A stretch of DNA of 64,000 nt, from contig NZ_AP024169.1 of assembly GCF_016591975.1 (NCBI RefSeq), forward strand, positions 1,536,001 to 1,600,000, in the 5' to 3' direction. Numbering within the stretch: the stretch's first letter is position 1; each line of letters opens with the position of its first letter. Source of the stretch: Anaeromicropila herbilytica. GTDB taxonomy: Bacteria; Bacillota; Clostridia; Lachnospirales; Lachnospiraceae. Positions 1-9,523 of this stretch are shown here, in pieces. Position numbers and translations under genes: made by a program. A model generated the notes under the pieces. That model searched no databases. It worked only from the letters and a program-made list of their open reading frames with translations, and was not told where the DNA came from.

Positions 1-3000
1 GTAAAACAGGTGATGGTGTAGGTATCTTATTACAGATTTCTCACAATTTCTTCACAAAAGCTGTGAAGCCTCTTGGAATAAAATTAGGAAATGAAAGAGA
101 ATACGGAGTAGGTATGTTCTTCTTTCCACAAGATGAATTAAGTAGAAACCAAGCGAAGAAAATGTTTGAAATTATTGTTGAAAAAGAAGGCTTGGAATTA
201 TTGGGCTGGAGAGAAGTCCCAACTCATCCAGAAGTATTAGGACATAAAGCGGTAGAATGTATGCCATGCATCGTGCAATGTTTTATTAAGAAACCTGCTA
301 ACGTAGAAAAAGGTTTGGCATTTGATCGTAAACTATATATTGCAAGAAGAATCTTCGAACAAAGCAACGATGATACTTATGTAGTATCTTTATCAAGCCG
401 TACGATTGTATATAAAGGTATGTTCCTAGTGGGACAATTACGTACTTTTTTTGCTGATTTACAGAATCCTGATTATTTATCAGCAATTGCAACGGTACAT
501 TCACGTTTTAGTACGAATACAAATCCAAGTTGGCAAAGAGCACATCCAAACCGTTTTATTGTTCACAATGGCGAAATCAATACCATTCGTGGTAATGCAG
601 ATAAGATGTTAGCTCGTGAAGAAACTATGGAATCACAATACTTAAAGGGAGAACTTCATAAAGTACTTCCTGTTGTTAATACAGAAGGTTCTGATTCAGC
701 AATGCTTGATAATACTTTAGAATTCTTAGTAATGAGTGGAATGGAATTACCACTTGCTGTAATGATTACAATTCCAGAACCATGGAGTGGTGATAATAGC
801 ATCAATCAAGCCAAGAAAGATTTCTATCAATATTACGCAACTATGATGGAACCATGGGATGGTCCAGCATCTATTCTATTCTCAGATGGAGATATCATGG
901 GAGCTATCTTAGACCGTAACGGATTAAGACCATCAAGATATTATATTACGAACGATGATCAACTAATCTTATCTTCTGAGGTAGGGGTGCTAGATATCCC
1001 TGCAGAAAAGATTGTACGTAAAGAAAGACTTCGTCCAGGTAAAATGTTATTAGTAGATACCGTAAAAGGACAGCTAATCGATGACGATGATCTTAAGAAT
1101 GATTATGCAACACGTAAACCATATGGTGAATGGTTAGATGCGAATCTAGTTCAATTAAAAAATCTAAAGATACCAAATCAAAAGGTACATGAATATACAA
1201 GAGAAGAAAGAGCAAGACTTCAAAAGGCATTTGGATATACATTTGAAGAGTATAAGACATCTATCTTACCAATGGCTAAGACTGGTGGAGAACCAATTGC
1301 AGCGATGGGTGCTGATAGTCCATTACCTGCTCTTTCTAAGAAACACCAACCATTATTTAATTATTTTAGACAATTATTTGCTCAAGTAACGAATCCACCA
1401 ATTGACGCAATTCGTGAAGAAATCGTTACAAGTACCTCTGTATATATTGGAGAAGACGGAAATATCTTAGAAGAAAACGCGAAGAACTGCCAAGTGTTAA
1501 AGATTAATAATCCAATCTTAACAAATACAGATTTACTTAAGATTAAATCAATGAAAGTAGAAGGCTTTAAAGTAGAAGTTCTTCCTATTATATATTATAA
1601 GAATACATCACTCGCGAAAGCAATTGATCACTTATTTATAGAAGCAGATCGTGCTTACAAAGATGGAGCTAATGTGTTAATTCTATCAGACCGTGGTGTT
1701 GATGAGAATCATGTTGCAATCCCTTCATTACTAGCAGTGTCTGCATTACAGCAACATCTTGTTAAGACAAAGAAGAGAACTAGTGTGGCTATGATTCTAG
1801 AAAGTGCAGAACCAAGAGAGATTCATCACTTTGCAACTTTGTTAGGATATGGCGCATGTGCAATCAATCCATACCTTGCACAAGAAACAATCAAGCAACT
1901 TATTGATAGTAATATGTTAGATAAAGATTACTATGCAGCAGTTGATGATTATAATAAAGCAGTAATCAAAGGAATCGTTAAGATTGCTTCTAAGATGGGT
2001 ATCTCAACAATCCAATCTTATCAAGGATCTAAGATCTTTGAAGCAATTGGTATTGGCAAAGAAGTAATTGATAAATACTTTACTGATACCGTAAGTCGTA
2101 TTGGTGGTATTTCAATCAAAGATATTCAAAAACAAGTTGATGAGCTTCATTCAGCAGCTTTTGATCCACTTGGTTTAAGTGTAGACCTTACATTGAACAG
2201 TGATGGAAGTCATAAATTAAGAAGCAATCAAGAAGAACATTTATATAATCCTCAGACAATTCACCTTTTACAACAGTCAACTAGAAATGGTGATTATGAG
2301 ATATTTAAGCAATATACAAAATTGATAGATGGAGAAGAGTCTTATATTAACCTAAGAGGACTATTAGACTTTAATTATCCAGAACAAGGAATTAATATCA
2401 ATCAAGTAGAAAGTGAAGATTCTATTGTTAAGAGATTTAAGACAGGGGCTATGTCATATGGTTCAATTTCACAAGAAGCACATGAGACACTAGCAATCGC
2501 AATGAATAATCTTGGTGGTAAATCCAATAGTGGTGAAGGTGGAGAAAGCCTTGATAGATTAAAACCTGGCAAAGGGGAACCAAATCGTTGTTCTGCAATT
2601 AAGCAAGTAGCATCAGGTCGTTTTGGAGTAACGAGTGAATACCTAGTAAGTGCCAAAGAGATTCAGATTAAGATGGCACAAGGAGCGAAACCAGGAGAAG
2701 GTGGACACCTTCCAGGTGCTAAGGTATATCCATGGGTTGCAAAGACTAGACACTCAACCCCAGGCGTAGGACTTATCTCACCACCACCACACCATGATAT
2801 TTATTCAATCGAAGATCTAGCACAATTAATCTATGACTTAAAAAATTCTAATAAGGATGCTAGAATCTCTGTAAAATTAGTATCAGAAGCTGGTGTTGGA
2901 ACAGTAGCAGCAGGTGTAGCTAAGGCTGGAGCAGGAGTAATTCTTATCTCGGGATATGATGGAGGAACAGGTGCAGCGCCTCGTAACTCAATCTATAACG

Positions 3001-4373
3001 CAGGACTTCCATGGGAACTTGGTCTTGCAGAAACTCACCAAACATTAATCTTAAATGGCCTTCGTTCCAAAGTCGTTCTTGAAACAGACGGTAAATTAAT
3101 GAGTGGTAGAGATGTATTAGTGGCAGCACTTCTTGGTGCAGAAGAATATGGATTCGCAACAGCACCACTTGTAACGTTAGGATGCGTCATGATGAGAGTA
3201 TGTAACCTTGATACTTGTCCAGTTGGTGTTGCAACACAGAATCCAGAACTTCGTAAGAGATTCAAAGGAAAACCAGAATACGTTGAAAACTTCATGAGAT
3301 TCGTAGCAAGAGAACTTCGTGAATATATGGCTAAGTTAGGTGTTAAAACTGTTGATGAATTAGTTGGTCGTACGGATCTATTAAAGGTTAAGGATGAGTT
3401 TAACGATGAGAGAGCTACAAAGATTGATATGTCTGCTATTTTAAATAATCCATTTGCTGAAGCTAAGGAACAATACCGTTTTGATCCAAAACAAATCTAT
3501 GATTTTGAACTTGAAAATACAATTGATGAAAAAGTATTCTTAAAGAAATTAAAATCAGCGATTGCAAATAAACAAAAGAAAACAATTGATGTTGAAGTAA
3601 CAAATATTGATCGTTCATTAGGAACTATCTTAGGATCTGAGATTACGAAAGCACACGGTACTTCATTAGAAGAGGATTCTTATGTAATCAAATGTCATGG
3701 TGCAGGCGGCCAAAGCTTTGGAGCATTCATTCCAAAAGGTCTAACACTTGAGTTAGTTGGCGATAGCAATGACTATTTAGGAAAAGGTCTATCTGGTGGT
3801 AAGATTACAGTTGCACCTCCAAAAGATGCTGCTTACAAAGCAGAGGATAACATCATTATCGGTAATGTTGCATTATATGGTGCAACAAGCGGTAAAGTAT
3901 TTATTAATGGTATCGCAGGAGAACGTTTCTGTGTACGTAACTCAGGTGCAATGGCAGTTGTTGAAGGTGTTGGAGATCATGGTTGTGAATACATGACTGG
4001 TGGTAGAGTAGTTGTACTTGGACGCACTGGAAAGAACTTCGCAGCTGGTATGAGTGGCGGAATTGCTTATGTACTTGATGAAGATAGTGATTTATATAAG
4101 AAATTAAATAAAGAACTAGTAAGTTCAGAAGCGGTAATTTCGAAATATGATGTTCTTGAGTTAAAAGAAATGATCAAAGAACATGTAAAGTATACTGATT
4201 CAGAAAAAGGGAAACACATCTTAGAAAACTTCGAAGATTACCTTCCTAAGTTTAAGAAGATTATTCCTCATGATTATAGACGTGTATTACAAACCATTGT
4301 ACAGATGGAAGAAAAAGGACTAAGCAGTGAACAAGCACAAATCGAAGCATTTTATGCAAACACTAGAAAGTAG
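1..4373 (+). CDS. gltB: Glutamate synthase (NADPH) large subunit, 5' end outside window
   Basis: Large subunit of glutamate synthase: it transfers the glutamine amide to 2-oxoglutarate, giving two glutamates. The reading frame is open from base 3 and continues upstream of the first in-frame GTG at 63 with family-typical residues (KTGDGVGILLQISHNFF), so this is a partial gene. About 50-60 N-terminal residues, including the catalytic Cys of the class II amidotransferase domain, lie before the window. Visible parts are the rest of that domain (HSRFSTNTNPSWQRAHP, HNGEIN), the FMN/2-oxoglutarate synthase domain, the 3Fe-4S cysteines in CVMMRVCNLDTCPVG (about 3180-3225), and the C-terminal beta-helix domain. 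gltD follows 11 bases later, so the two are co-transcribed. Confidence 0.97.
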   Translation, partial: KTGDGVGILLQISHNFFTKAVKPLGIKLGNEREYGVGMFFFPQDELSRNQAKKMFEIIVEKEGLELLGWREVPTHPEVLGHKAVECMPCIVQCFIKKPANVEKGLAFDRKLYIARRIFEQSNDDTYVVSLSSRTIVYKGMFLVGQLRTFFADLQNPDYLSAIATVHSRFSTNTNPSWQRAHPNRFIVHNGEINTIRGNADKMLAREETMESQYLKGELHKVLPVVNTEGSDSAMLDNTLEFLVMSGMELPLAVMITIPEPWSGDNSINQAKKDFYQYYATMMEPWDGPASILFSDGDIMGAILDRNGLRPSRYYITNDDQLILSSEVGVLDIPAEKIVRKERLRPGKMLLVDTVKGQLIDDDDLKNDYATRKPYGEWLDANLVQLKNLKIPNQKVHEYTREERARLQKAFGYTFEEYKTSILPMAKTGGEPIAAMGADSPLPALSKKHQPLFNYFRQLFAQVTNPPIDAIREEIVTSTSVYIGEDGNILEENAKNCQVLKINNPILTNTDLLKIKSMKVEGFKVEVLPIIYYKNTSLAKAIDHLFIEADRAYKDGANVLILSDRGVDENHVAIPSLLAVSALQQHLVKTKKRTSVAMILESAEPREIHHFATLLGYGACAINPYLAQETIKQLIDSNMLDKDYYAAVDDYNKAVIKGIVKIASKMGISTIQSYQGSKIFEAIGIGKEVIDKYFTDTVSRIGGISIKDIQKQVDELHSAAFDPLGLSVDLTLNSDGSHKLRSNQEEHLYNPQTIHLLQQSTRNGDYEIFKQYTKLIDGEESYINLRGLLDFNYPEQGININQVESEDSIVKRFKTGAMSYGSISQEAHETLAIAMNNLGGKSNSGEGGESLDRLKPGKGEPNRCSAIKQVASGRFGVTSEYLVSAKEIQIKMAQGAKPGEGGHLPGAKVYPWVAKTRHSTPGVGLISPPPHHDIYSIEDLAQLIYDLKNSNKDARISVKLVSEAGVGTVAAGVAKAGAGVILISGYDGGTGAAPRNSIYNAGLPWELGLAETHQTLILNGLRSKVVLETDGKLMSGRDVLVAALLGAEEYGFATAPLVTLGCVMMRVCNLDTCPVGVATQNPELRKRFKGKPEYVENFMRFVARELREYMAKLGVKTVDELVGRTDLLKVKDEFNDERATKIDMSAILNNPFAEAKEQYRFDPKQIYDFELENTIDEKVFLKKLKSAIANKQKKTIDVEVTNIDRSLGTILGSEITKAHGTSLEEDSYVIKCHGAGGQSFGAFIPKGLTLELVGDSNDYLGKGLSGGKITVAPPKDAAYKAEDNIIIGNVALYGATSGKVFINGIAGERFCVRNSGAMAVVEGVGDHGCEYMTGGRVVVLGRTGKNFAAGMSGGIAYVLDEDSDLYKKLNKELVSSEAVISKYDVLELKEMIKEHVKYTDSEKGKHILENFEDYLPKFKKIIPHDYRRVLQTIVQMEEKGLSSEQAQIEAFYANTRK

Positions 4374-4384
4374 GAGGGGAATCA

Positions 4385-5875
4385 ATGGGAAAGCCAACCG
4401 GATTTTTAGAATATGAAAGAAAAAATGATCCTTCAGTAAAGCCAAAAGATAGAATTAAGAATTTTGATGAATTCCACACACCACTATCTAAGGATGAAAG
4501 AAGATTGCAAGCAGCTAGATGTATGGAATGTGGTGTCCCTTTCTGCCAGTCTGGTATGATGATTGGTGGTATGACATCAGGATGTCCGTTAAATAACTTA
4601 ATTCCTGAATGGAATGACTTAGTATATACAGATAACATGCAACAAGCATTAAATCGTTTATTTAAGACAAATAACTTCCCAGAGTTTACAGGAAGAGTGT
4701 GTCCAGCTCCATGTGAAGCTGCATGTACTTGTGGTATTAATACAGATCCAGTTAGCATTAAGGGAAATGAGTATGGAATTATTGAACATGGATATGCGAA
4801 TGGTCTAGTGAAAGCAAGACCACCAAAGGTTCGTACCAATAAAAAGATCGCAGTAATCGGTTCAGGCCCAGCAGGGCTTGCCGCTGCTGATCAATTGAAT
4901 AAACGTGGTCATCATGTAACTGTCTTTGAACGTGATGATAGAGTTGGTGGATTGTTAATGTACGGAATCCCTAACATGAAATTGGAAAAACAAGTGATTG
5001 AACGAAGAGTTGAGATCATGAAGGAAGAAGGCATTACCTTTGTTACGAATGCAAATGTTGGCGTTAATTATAAGGCTTCTAAGATTCTAGAAGATTATGA
5101 TCGTGTTATCCTAGCATGTGGAGCTTCTAACCCAAGAGATATTAAGGTGCCAGGAAGAAATGGCGCTGGAATTCATTTCGCTGTTGATTTCTTAAAGGCA
5201 ACAACGAAGAGTCTATTAGACAGCAATCTTGAAGACAATAACTATATCACAGCGAAAGGTAAGAACGTGTTAGTAATTGGTGGTGGTGATACAGGAAATG
5301 ACTGTGTTGGTACTTCGATTAGACATGGTGCTAAATCAGTCGTTCAATTAGAGATGATGCCAAAGCTTCCAGATGAGAGAGGCGAAGATAATCCATGGCC
5401 AGAATGGCCAAAAGTATGTAAAACAGACTATGGCCAAGAAGAAGCAATTGCAGTATTTGGCGAAGATCCAAGGGTATATGAATCAACAGTAAAAGAATTC
5501 AAGCTTGATGAAAATGGTGCAGTTAATAAAGTGGTGATCGTAAAATTAACTCGTAAATATAATGAAGAATCGAAAAGATTCACGATGGAAGAAGTTGCAG
5601 GAAGTGAAAAAGAAATTGAGGTTGATTTAGTATTAATCGCAGCAGGTTTCTTAGGAACTCAAGAATATATTGCAAAAGCTTTTGGCGTAGAATTAAATGA
5701 TAGAACAAATGTTACTACATCCCCAGAAGCTGCATATCAAACTAGCGTTGACAATGTCTTTGTTACTGGCGATATGAGAAGAGGACAGTCATTAGTTGTT
5801 TGGGCAATTCGTGAAGGCCGTGAAGTGGCGAAGGCAGTAGATAAATCATTAATGGGTTATACAAACTTAGCCTAA
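4385..5875 (+). CDS. gltD: Glutamate synthase (NADPH) small subunit
   Basis: Small (beta) subunit, 496 residues, the usual length. It takes electrons from NADPH through FAD and iron-sulfur clusters to the large subunit. The N-terminal ferredoxin-like region has the cysteine sets CMECGVPFC, GCPLNN and CPAPCEAACTC. An FAD dinucleotide fold follows (GSGPAGLAAADQL, near residue 157), then an NADPH fold (GGGDTGNDCVG, near residue 299). A strong AGGAGGGG site overlaps the gltB stop region and sets the ATG at 4385. An intrinsic terminator follows, so the operon appears to end here. Confidence 0.97.
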   Translation: MGKPTGFLEYERKNDPSVKPKDRIKNFDEFHTPLSKDERRLQAARCMECGVPFCQSGMMIGGMTSGCPLNNLIPEWNDLVYTDNMQQALNRLFKTNNFPEFTGRVCPAPCEAACTCGINTDPVSIKGNEYGIIEHGYANGLVKARPPKVRTNKKIAVIGSGPAGLAAADQLNKRGHHVTVFERDDRVGGLLMYGIPNMKLEKQVIERRVEIMKEEGITFVTNANVGVNYKASKILEDYDRVILACGASNPRDIKVPGRNGAGIHFAVDFLKATTKSLLDSNLEDNNYITAKGKNVLVIGGGDTGNDCVGTSIRHGAKSVVQLEMMPKLPDERGEDNPWPEWPKVCKTDYGQEEAIAVFGEDPRVYESTVKEFKLDENGAVNKVVIVKLTRKYNEESKRFTMEEVAGSEKEIEVDLVLIAAGFLGTQEYIAKAFGVELNDRTNVTTSPEAAYQTSVDNVFVTGDMRRGQSLVVWAIREGREVAKAVDKSLMGYTNLA

Positions 5876-5902
5876 GTTCAATCGATTTTATTTCTCTTAT
5901 AT

Positions 5903-5950
5903 AAAAAACAACAAGCTGAAATTATACGATTTCAGCTTGTTGTTTTTGTA
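5903..5950 (+). terminator. Intrinsic terminator of gltBD
   Basis: The arms 5908-5922 and 5929-5943 pair perfectly around a 6-base loop, and a T-rich tract follows. It lies 30 bases after the gltD stop. Confidence 0.9.
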
Positions 5951-5960
5951 CTTTTTTATC

Positions 5961-6290
5961 TATATGAAGTTACGTGCTTCATATAATACTAATATTTATA
6001 TTAAGTAATATTGAGGGGAGGTTGAACTTAATATAAATATTAGTCATTGTTTTACACTTAATGATACAAAAGGTATATTCTATTCTATAACCTAAGTAGT
6101 AGCTATGAAAGTCAGTAAGTGTAAAACTTTGAAATGACTATTTTCAGGGAGTAATCATTATTTAATAAAGCTATATAATAATGAATCTAATTAGTTTTAC
6201 TGTATGGGGGTCATGGTTATACAGTAAAAAACTAATAAATTAATTCTTGTTCTATGCTTTGATTCCTGGGAAGAAAGTTAATCGCATAGA
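5961..6290 (+). other. Train of inverted repeats; possible structured RNA
   Basis: The gap between gltD and the HxlR gene has no convincing ORF but a dense series of inverted repeats. In order they are: 5961-5969/5977-5985 (9 bp perfect); 5988-6006/6026-6044 (19 bp perfect, 19-base loop); 6041-6060 with 6116-6127 and 6133-6140 (20 pairs with a 5-base bulge); 6190-6205/6219-6236 (16 pairs, 2-base bulge); and 6251-6264/6280-6290 (11 pairs, 3-base bulge). Several loops or junctions carry a G-run (6014, 6147, 6205, 6268). The right arm of the second pair shares four bases with the left arm of the third, so alternative folds are possible. No RNA family was recognised. Strand is assumed from the G-rich loops. 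Confidence 0.5.
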
Positions 6291-6303
6291 TGTCTAGCTA
6301 CCT

Positions 6304-6400
6304 TTACAATTAATTGTAATTAGAGTATATTATATATATATAATAGTTACAAGTAGGCACTTTTTTTTCATATAGTATACTAAAAGATACTGAATGTAGT
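6304..6400 (+). promoter_or_regulatory. Palindromic control region upstream of the HxlR gene
   Basis: It holds a perfect 16-bp palindrome at 6304-6319, an AT-only 16-bp palindrome at 6329-6344, and the 10-bp palindrome TAGTATACTA at 6373-6382, followed by two GATACT copies. HxlR regulators commonly bind palindromic sites near their own promoter, so this is a plausible autoregulatory operator. The same 10-mer recurs at 9328-9337 before the M42 peptidase gene. Confidence 0.4.
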
Positions 6401-6472
6401 GGAGGATACTTAAATAGTAAAGGTATAATAACTTAAATTAATTAGCTTAGATAAACGATTATGGAGGATAAT

Positions 6473-7009
6473 ATGGCAAAAGAAAAAATTTCGAAAGCAA
6501 TAAAAGAAAATGATTCTATAGATAAAAAAATAATTGATTCAATGGAAACATCAATTGATAAGTCAATAGATAAACCAGTGGAAAAGCATAGTGAGAAAGC
6601 TGGAGCAGGACATATATGTCATGAAGATTTTATAATACATGAACAATGTCATATGAGAGATGTATGCGCGAGACATGAAACATGTCCCATGGTTTTGGTT
6701 CATAAAATAATAGCTGGAAAATGGAAATTATTGATTTTGTGGTATTTAACTCCTGGTGCTCTAAGATTTAGTGATATTAAACGTAAATTACCTAAGGTAA
6801 CTCAGAAGATGTTAACCAATCAATTAAGAAGCCTAGAAGAAGATGGATTAATATATCGTAAAGTTTATCCAGTCGTACCTCCAAAAGTAGAATATGGGTT
6901 AACTAATATAGGGATGAAATTATATCCGATATTAGCTAAGATGTATTCCTTTGGGATAAATTATCTAGAAGAGAATAAAGAAAATATATTATCAAGAGCA
7001 GAAGATTAG
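6473..7009 (+). CDS. HxlR-family transcriptional regulator with Cys/His-rich N-terminal extension
   Basis: The C-terminal ~110 residues form a winged helix of the HxlR type (IIAGKWKLLILWYL, then SDIKRKLPKVTQKMLTNQL). These are one-component repressors or activators, often responding to electrophiles or redox stress through cysteines. The start is set at 6473 because GGAGG at 6463-6467 is placed to serve it; the ATG at 6461 would have no site. The protein is 178 residues against about 110 for ordinary members. The first ~45 residues are low-complexity Lys/Asp/Ile, followed by a Cys/His cluster (CHEDFIIHEQCHMRDVC, then HETCP) that could bind metal or sense thiols. That sensing role is inference. 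Confidence 0.88.
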   Translation: MAKEKISKAIKENDSIDKKIIDSMETSIDKSIDKPVEKHSEKAGAGHICHEDFIIHEQCHMRDVCARHETCPMVLVHKIIAGKWKLLILWYLTPGALRFSDIKRKLPKVTQKMLTNQLRSLEEDGLIYRKVYPVVPPKVEYGLTNIGMKLYPILAKMYSFGINYLEENKENILSRAED

Positions 7010-7024
7010 GATTAATATACTTAA

Positions 7025-7055
7025 ACTTCGCAGTTAATAAGTATATTGAATACTT
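7025..7055 (-). repeat. Fragment of the dispersed inverted-repeat family
   Basis: On the opposite strand this matches the right arm of the foldback at 29701-30052. A 13-base block and a 10-base block are identical and separated by 8 bases in both places (30014-30044). It lies just after the HxlR stop codon. Confidence 0.55.
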
Positions 7056-7072
7056 AAAATCATGAGGATATC

Positions 7073-7110
7073 AAAAAGGGGCTGCTGCAAAATTATTTGC
7101 AACAGCCCCA
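7073..7110 (-). terminator. Intrinsic terminator of the DUF4914-like gene
   Basis: The GC-rich arms 7078-7090 and 7097-7109 pair with one G-U. On the minus strand a run of T follows (A-run at 7073-7077), so it mainly serves the minus-strand gene ending at 7121. Confidence 0.88.
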
Positions 7111-7120
7111 ACTTATATAC

Positions 7121-8998
7121 TTAATTTAAACCGATAGGTGTAATATTGCAGTAGTCTTCAACACTTCCACCATTTTTAAAGCACTCAATAATTTCTTTAC
7201 CAAGTGGGTTAAGTTCTGGAGTATCATATTTTGCGATTTCTTGTGCAAAGAAGTCGTTTAAGATCTTAGCACCTTTGTCATAGCCTTCGATACCCAATAA
7301 ATCTTGACGTTCTGTTCTAAGGAATTTAGAACGAATGTATTGACCATCAACTTTCATTTCTTTTAATGAGTAGCCTAATAGAGGACAACGAGAAGCCATT
7401 AAACTATCCATTTTAAAGTTAACACCACCACGACGTGCTAAGTATTCTACAACGATATTTTCCGCTGAAAATCCAACATGATATACACCAATATGTTGAT
7501 TAGGAATTAATACATAACGAGTATATGGTGATTCCATGATTTGATCAAGTAAAAGGTTTGCTTGTTTTACACGTTCTCCAGTTGCGAATGGCCAGTAAGA
7601 ACCAACACCTTCACTTACCATACCTGTAGTATCCATGATACTTGGGTTTTTGTGTCCACGAGGGGATACAAGTCTCCATAACCAAGCTAATGCTGGTGGA
7701 ATAACATGTAACATACCCATGATACCGTAAGTAGGATTTTCTGCTGTTGAAGGTGGCATACGTACACCAAAGCTTCTTACATCAACCTCAACAGGTTCCA
7801 TCACGATATTTTCAACGTTCTTACGTGGAATAATAACACGTGGGTTAGGACATGGTTTGCCATTAGAATCTAATGTATGATCCCAGATAAGACAAGTAGA
7901 TCCTGGAACACCTTGAATATTGAAGAACACCAAAGGTTCGTCTGTATGGATGGATAATTTCTCATATTGAGGACTGCTTCCATATTCTGTTACGCCATCG
8001 ACACGTAAGAACCAACCGTCTTCACCATCAGTTAAACAAAGCTTTCCGCTATTGTTCTGAAAGGAAGGATGGCACATTGCCATATCATCAGTTACTGGTT
8101 TTATAGTACAGGTATCACCCATTGTGATGTAGTTCTTTTCACCAGTTACTGTATGTGTTCCTAATAATACACGACCATCTGATACACGGGATACCTCTTC
8201 AAGAAGTTCACTCTTTCCACCACCAGATGCACCTTCATGCATGATTACTGTTTCGTTTTCATATGGAGTTACAACTCTAGCAGCTGAAGCATGTGCAGTA
8301 ACCCAACCTTCTGTTTCACCGATATCAAGAAGAACACTATATACACCTTTTTTCGCTGATGGACCTGGATAAAGATTATATGAGAATACCTCATGACAAT
8401 CATCAAGACGATTGTGCACAACTACTTGTTTGCCATCAAAGTGCGTATGACGGAAAGGAGGTGCAACATAGATTACAGCTCGTGGCTTGAATCCTTTCGA
8501 TTCTTCAGCATTTATAAATCCTTGAAGTAGTGATAATGCATAGGCAAAGAATGCTGCATTTTTAGGACAAACTAAAAGGGAACCATATCCGTATACATTA
8601 CCGCCAGAATTAAATGGCATCACAATTAATTCCTGAGTTTTTAACCAATCAAAAGTTTCTTTTTTCATTTCTGAGAAGTCTCTTTTGTATACATCTTTGT
8701 AGGTTGGCTTATCGGTAGGCATATTATCTGCAATGACCATACAGTTAGGGTCACGGCGACGCATATAGTCATCCACATAATTTACAGCAGCACCATTTTT
8801 ACATCGAACTACATCTGCTTCTTTAATCTCTCCCTTATCTTTTACATAATACGTAACATCGTAAGTTGAAGCGTGGTCTGGTCCGTAAACCATATCATAA
8901 AGTTCCACTTTAGTTGTTGGTGTATAGACGCCAGCGCAATGATTGATTACGTCAAGTAATTCATCAGAAAAGTCGAATTTTGATAGTAATTGATTCAT
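7121..8998 (-). CDS. DUF4914-like protein with PEP-carboxykinase-type P-loop
   Basis: A protein of 625 residues. The start is set at 8998 because AGGAGG at 9005-9010 lies correctly in front of it; the ORF is open further upstream but without a site. Length and sequence character fit the clostridial/Bacteroides family DUF4914; that assignment is from memory. Near residue 254 is a Walker A motif, HEGASGGGKSELLEE, resembling those of PEP carboxykinase and HPr kinase. The reaction is unknown. There is no signal peptide or membrane segment. The gene stands alone on the minus strand with its own terminator. Confidence 0.75.
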   Translation of the reverse strand: MNQLLSKFDFSDELLDVINHCAGVYTPTTKVELYDMVYGPDHASTYDVTYYVKDKGEIKEADVVRCKNGAAVNYVDDYMRRRDPNCMVIADNMPTDKPTYKDVYKRDFSEMKKETFDWLKTQELIVMPFNSGGNVYGYGSLLVCPKNAAFFAYALSLLQGFINAEESKGFKPRAVIYVAPPFRHTHFDGKQVVVHNRLDDCHEVFSYNLYPGPSAKKGVYSVLLDIGETEGWVTAHASAARVVTPYENETVIMHEGASGGGKSELLEEVSRVSDGRVLLGTHTVTGEKNYITMGDTCTIKPVTDDMAMCHPSFQNNSGKLCLTDGEDGWFLRVDGVTEYGSSPQYEKLSIHTDEPLVFFNIQGVPGSTCLIWDHTLDSNGKPCPNPRVIIPRKNVENIVMEPVEVDVRSFGVRMPPSTAENPTYGIMGMLHVIPPALAWLWRLVSPRGHKNPSIMDTTGMVSEGVGSYWPFATGERVKQANLLLDQIMESPYTRYVLIPNQHIGVYHVGFSAENIVVEYLARRGGVNFKMDSLMASRCPLLGYSLKEMKVDGQYIRSKFLRTERQDLLGIEGYDKGAKILNDFFAQEIAKYDTPELNPLGKEIIECFKNGGSVEDYCNITPIGLN

Positions 8999-9523
8999 AG
9001 ATATCCTCCTTGATATTTCAGTAAAATTAGTTAACAAGTAATTATGTGAAAGTTTTTATATAATGAAATATTTGAAATATGCTAATTCATTTTCCGTTCA
9101 AAAACATATTACACATGTGTATAAATATACCGATAAAAATAAGAATCGTCAAGTGATTTCTTTAAAAAATACAATAAAAAATGAAAGTTGCTTTAATAAA
9201 ACTTGCAAAAATATAATTTTGATTAATTTTATTAATAAGATTTATAAGCTACGATTTTAAGGTGAGTAATAATTTAATGTTTGGAATGAATTTCTCAAGT
9301 ATTTTATAGGGGAGTTTGAGTTATATATAGTATACTATGGCAAAAATAGTAGATTTTCATGCATGAGTCTTGAAAAATATAACTATTAAATAGGATTATG
9401 AAGGAATGGTTTCCAAGGTATTTCATTTTATAAGGGGTTGCGTTATAATGTCTTGGAAATGAAAATTAAGGAAAGCATATGAGTTAATATGCAGATTATA
9501 TAATAAGAAAAGAGGATATTGTT
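8999..9523. other. Intergenic region before the M42 peptidase gene
   Basis: Divergent gap with no convincing gene. It contains the 12-bp palindrome TACACATGTGTA near 9111, a repeat-family fragment (9288-9324), the palindrome ATAGTATACTAT (9327-9338), and an inverted repeat 9410-9417/9452-9459. The inverted repeat brackets a possible promoter (TTTCAT at 9421, TATAAT at 9444, 17-base spacer) for the downstream gene. Confidence 0.4.
9288..9324 (+). repeat. Fragment of the dispersed inverted-repeat family
   Basis: It resembles the reverse complement of the left arm of the element at 21703-21850: a GAATTTcTCAAGTATT block followed by GGGGAGTTTGAGTTA at similar spacing, with a short deletion between them. 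Confidence 0.45.

Noticed and set aside
9063..9260. 65-codon plus-strand ORF rich in Lys, Asn and Ile
   Set aside because: No ribosome binding site and AT-driven composition; it lies in a divergent promoter gap.
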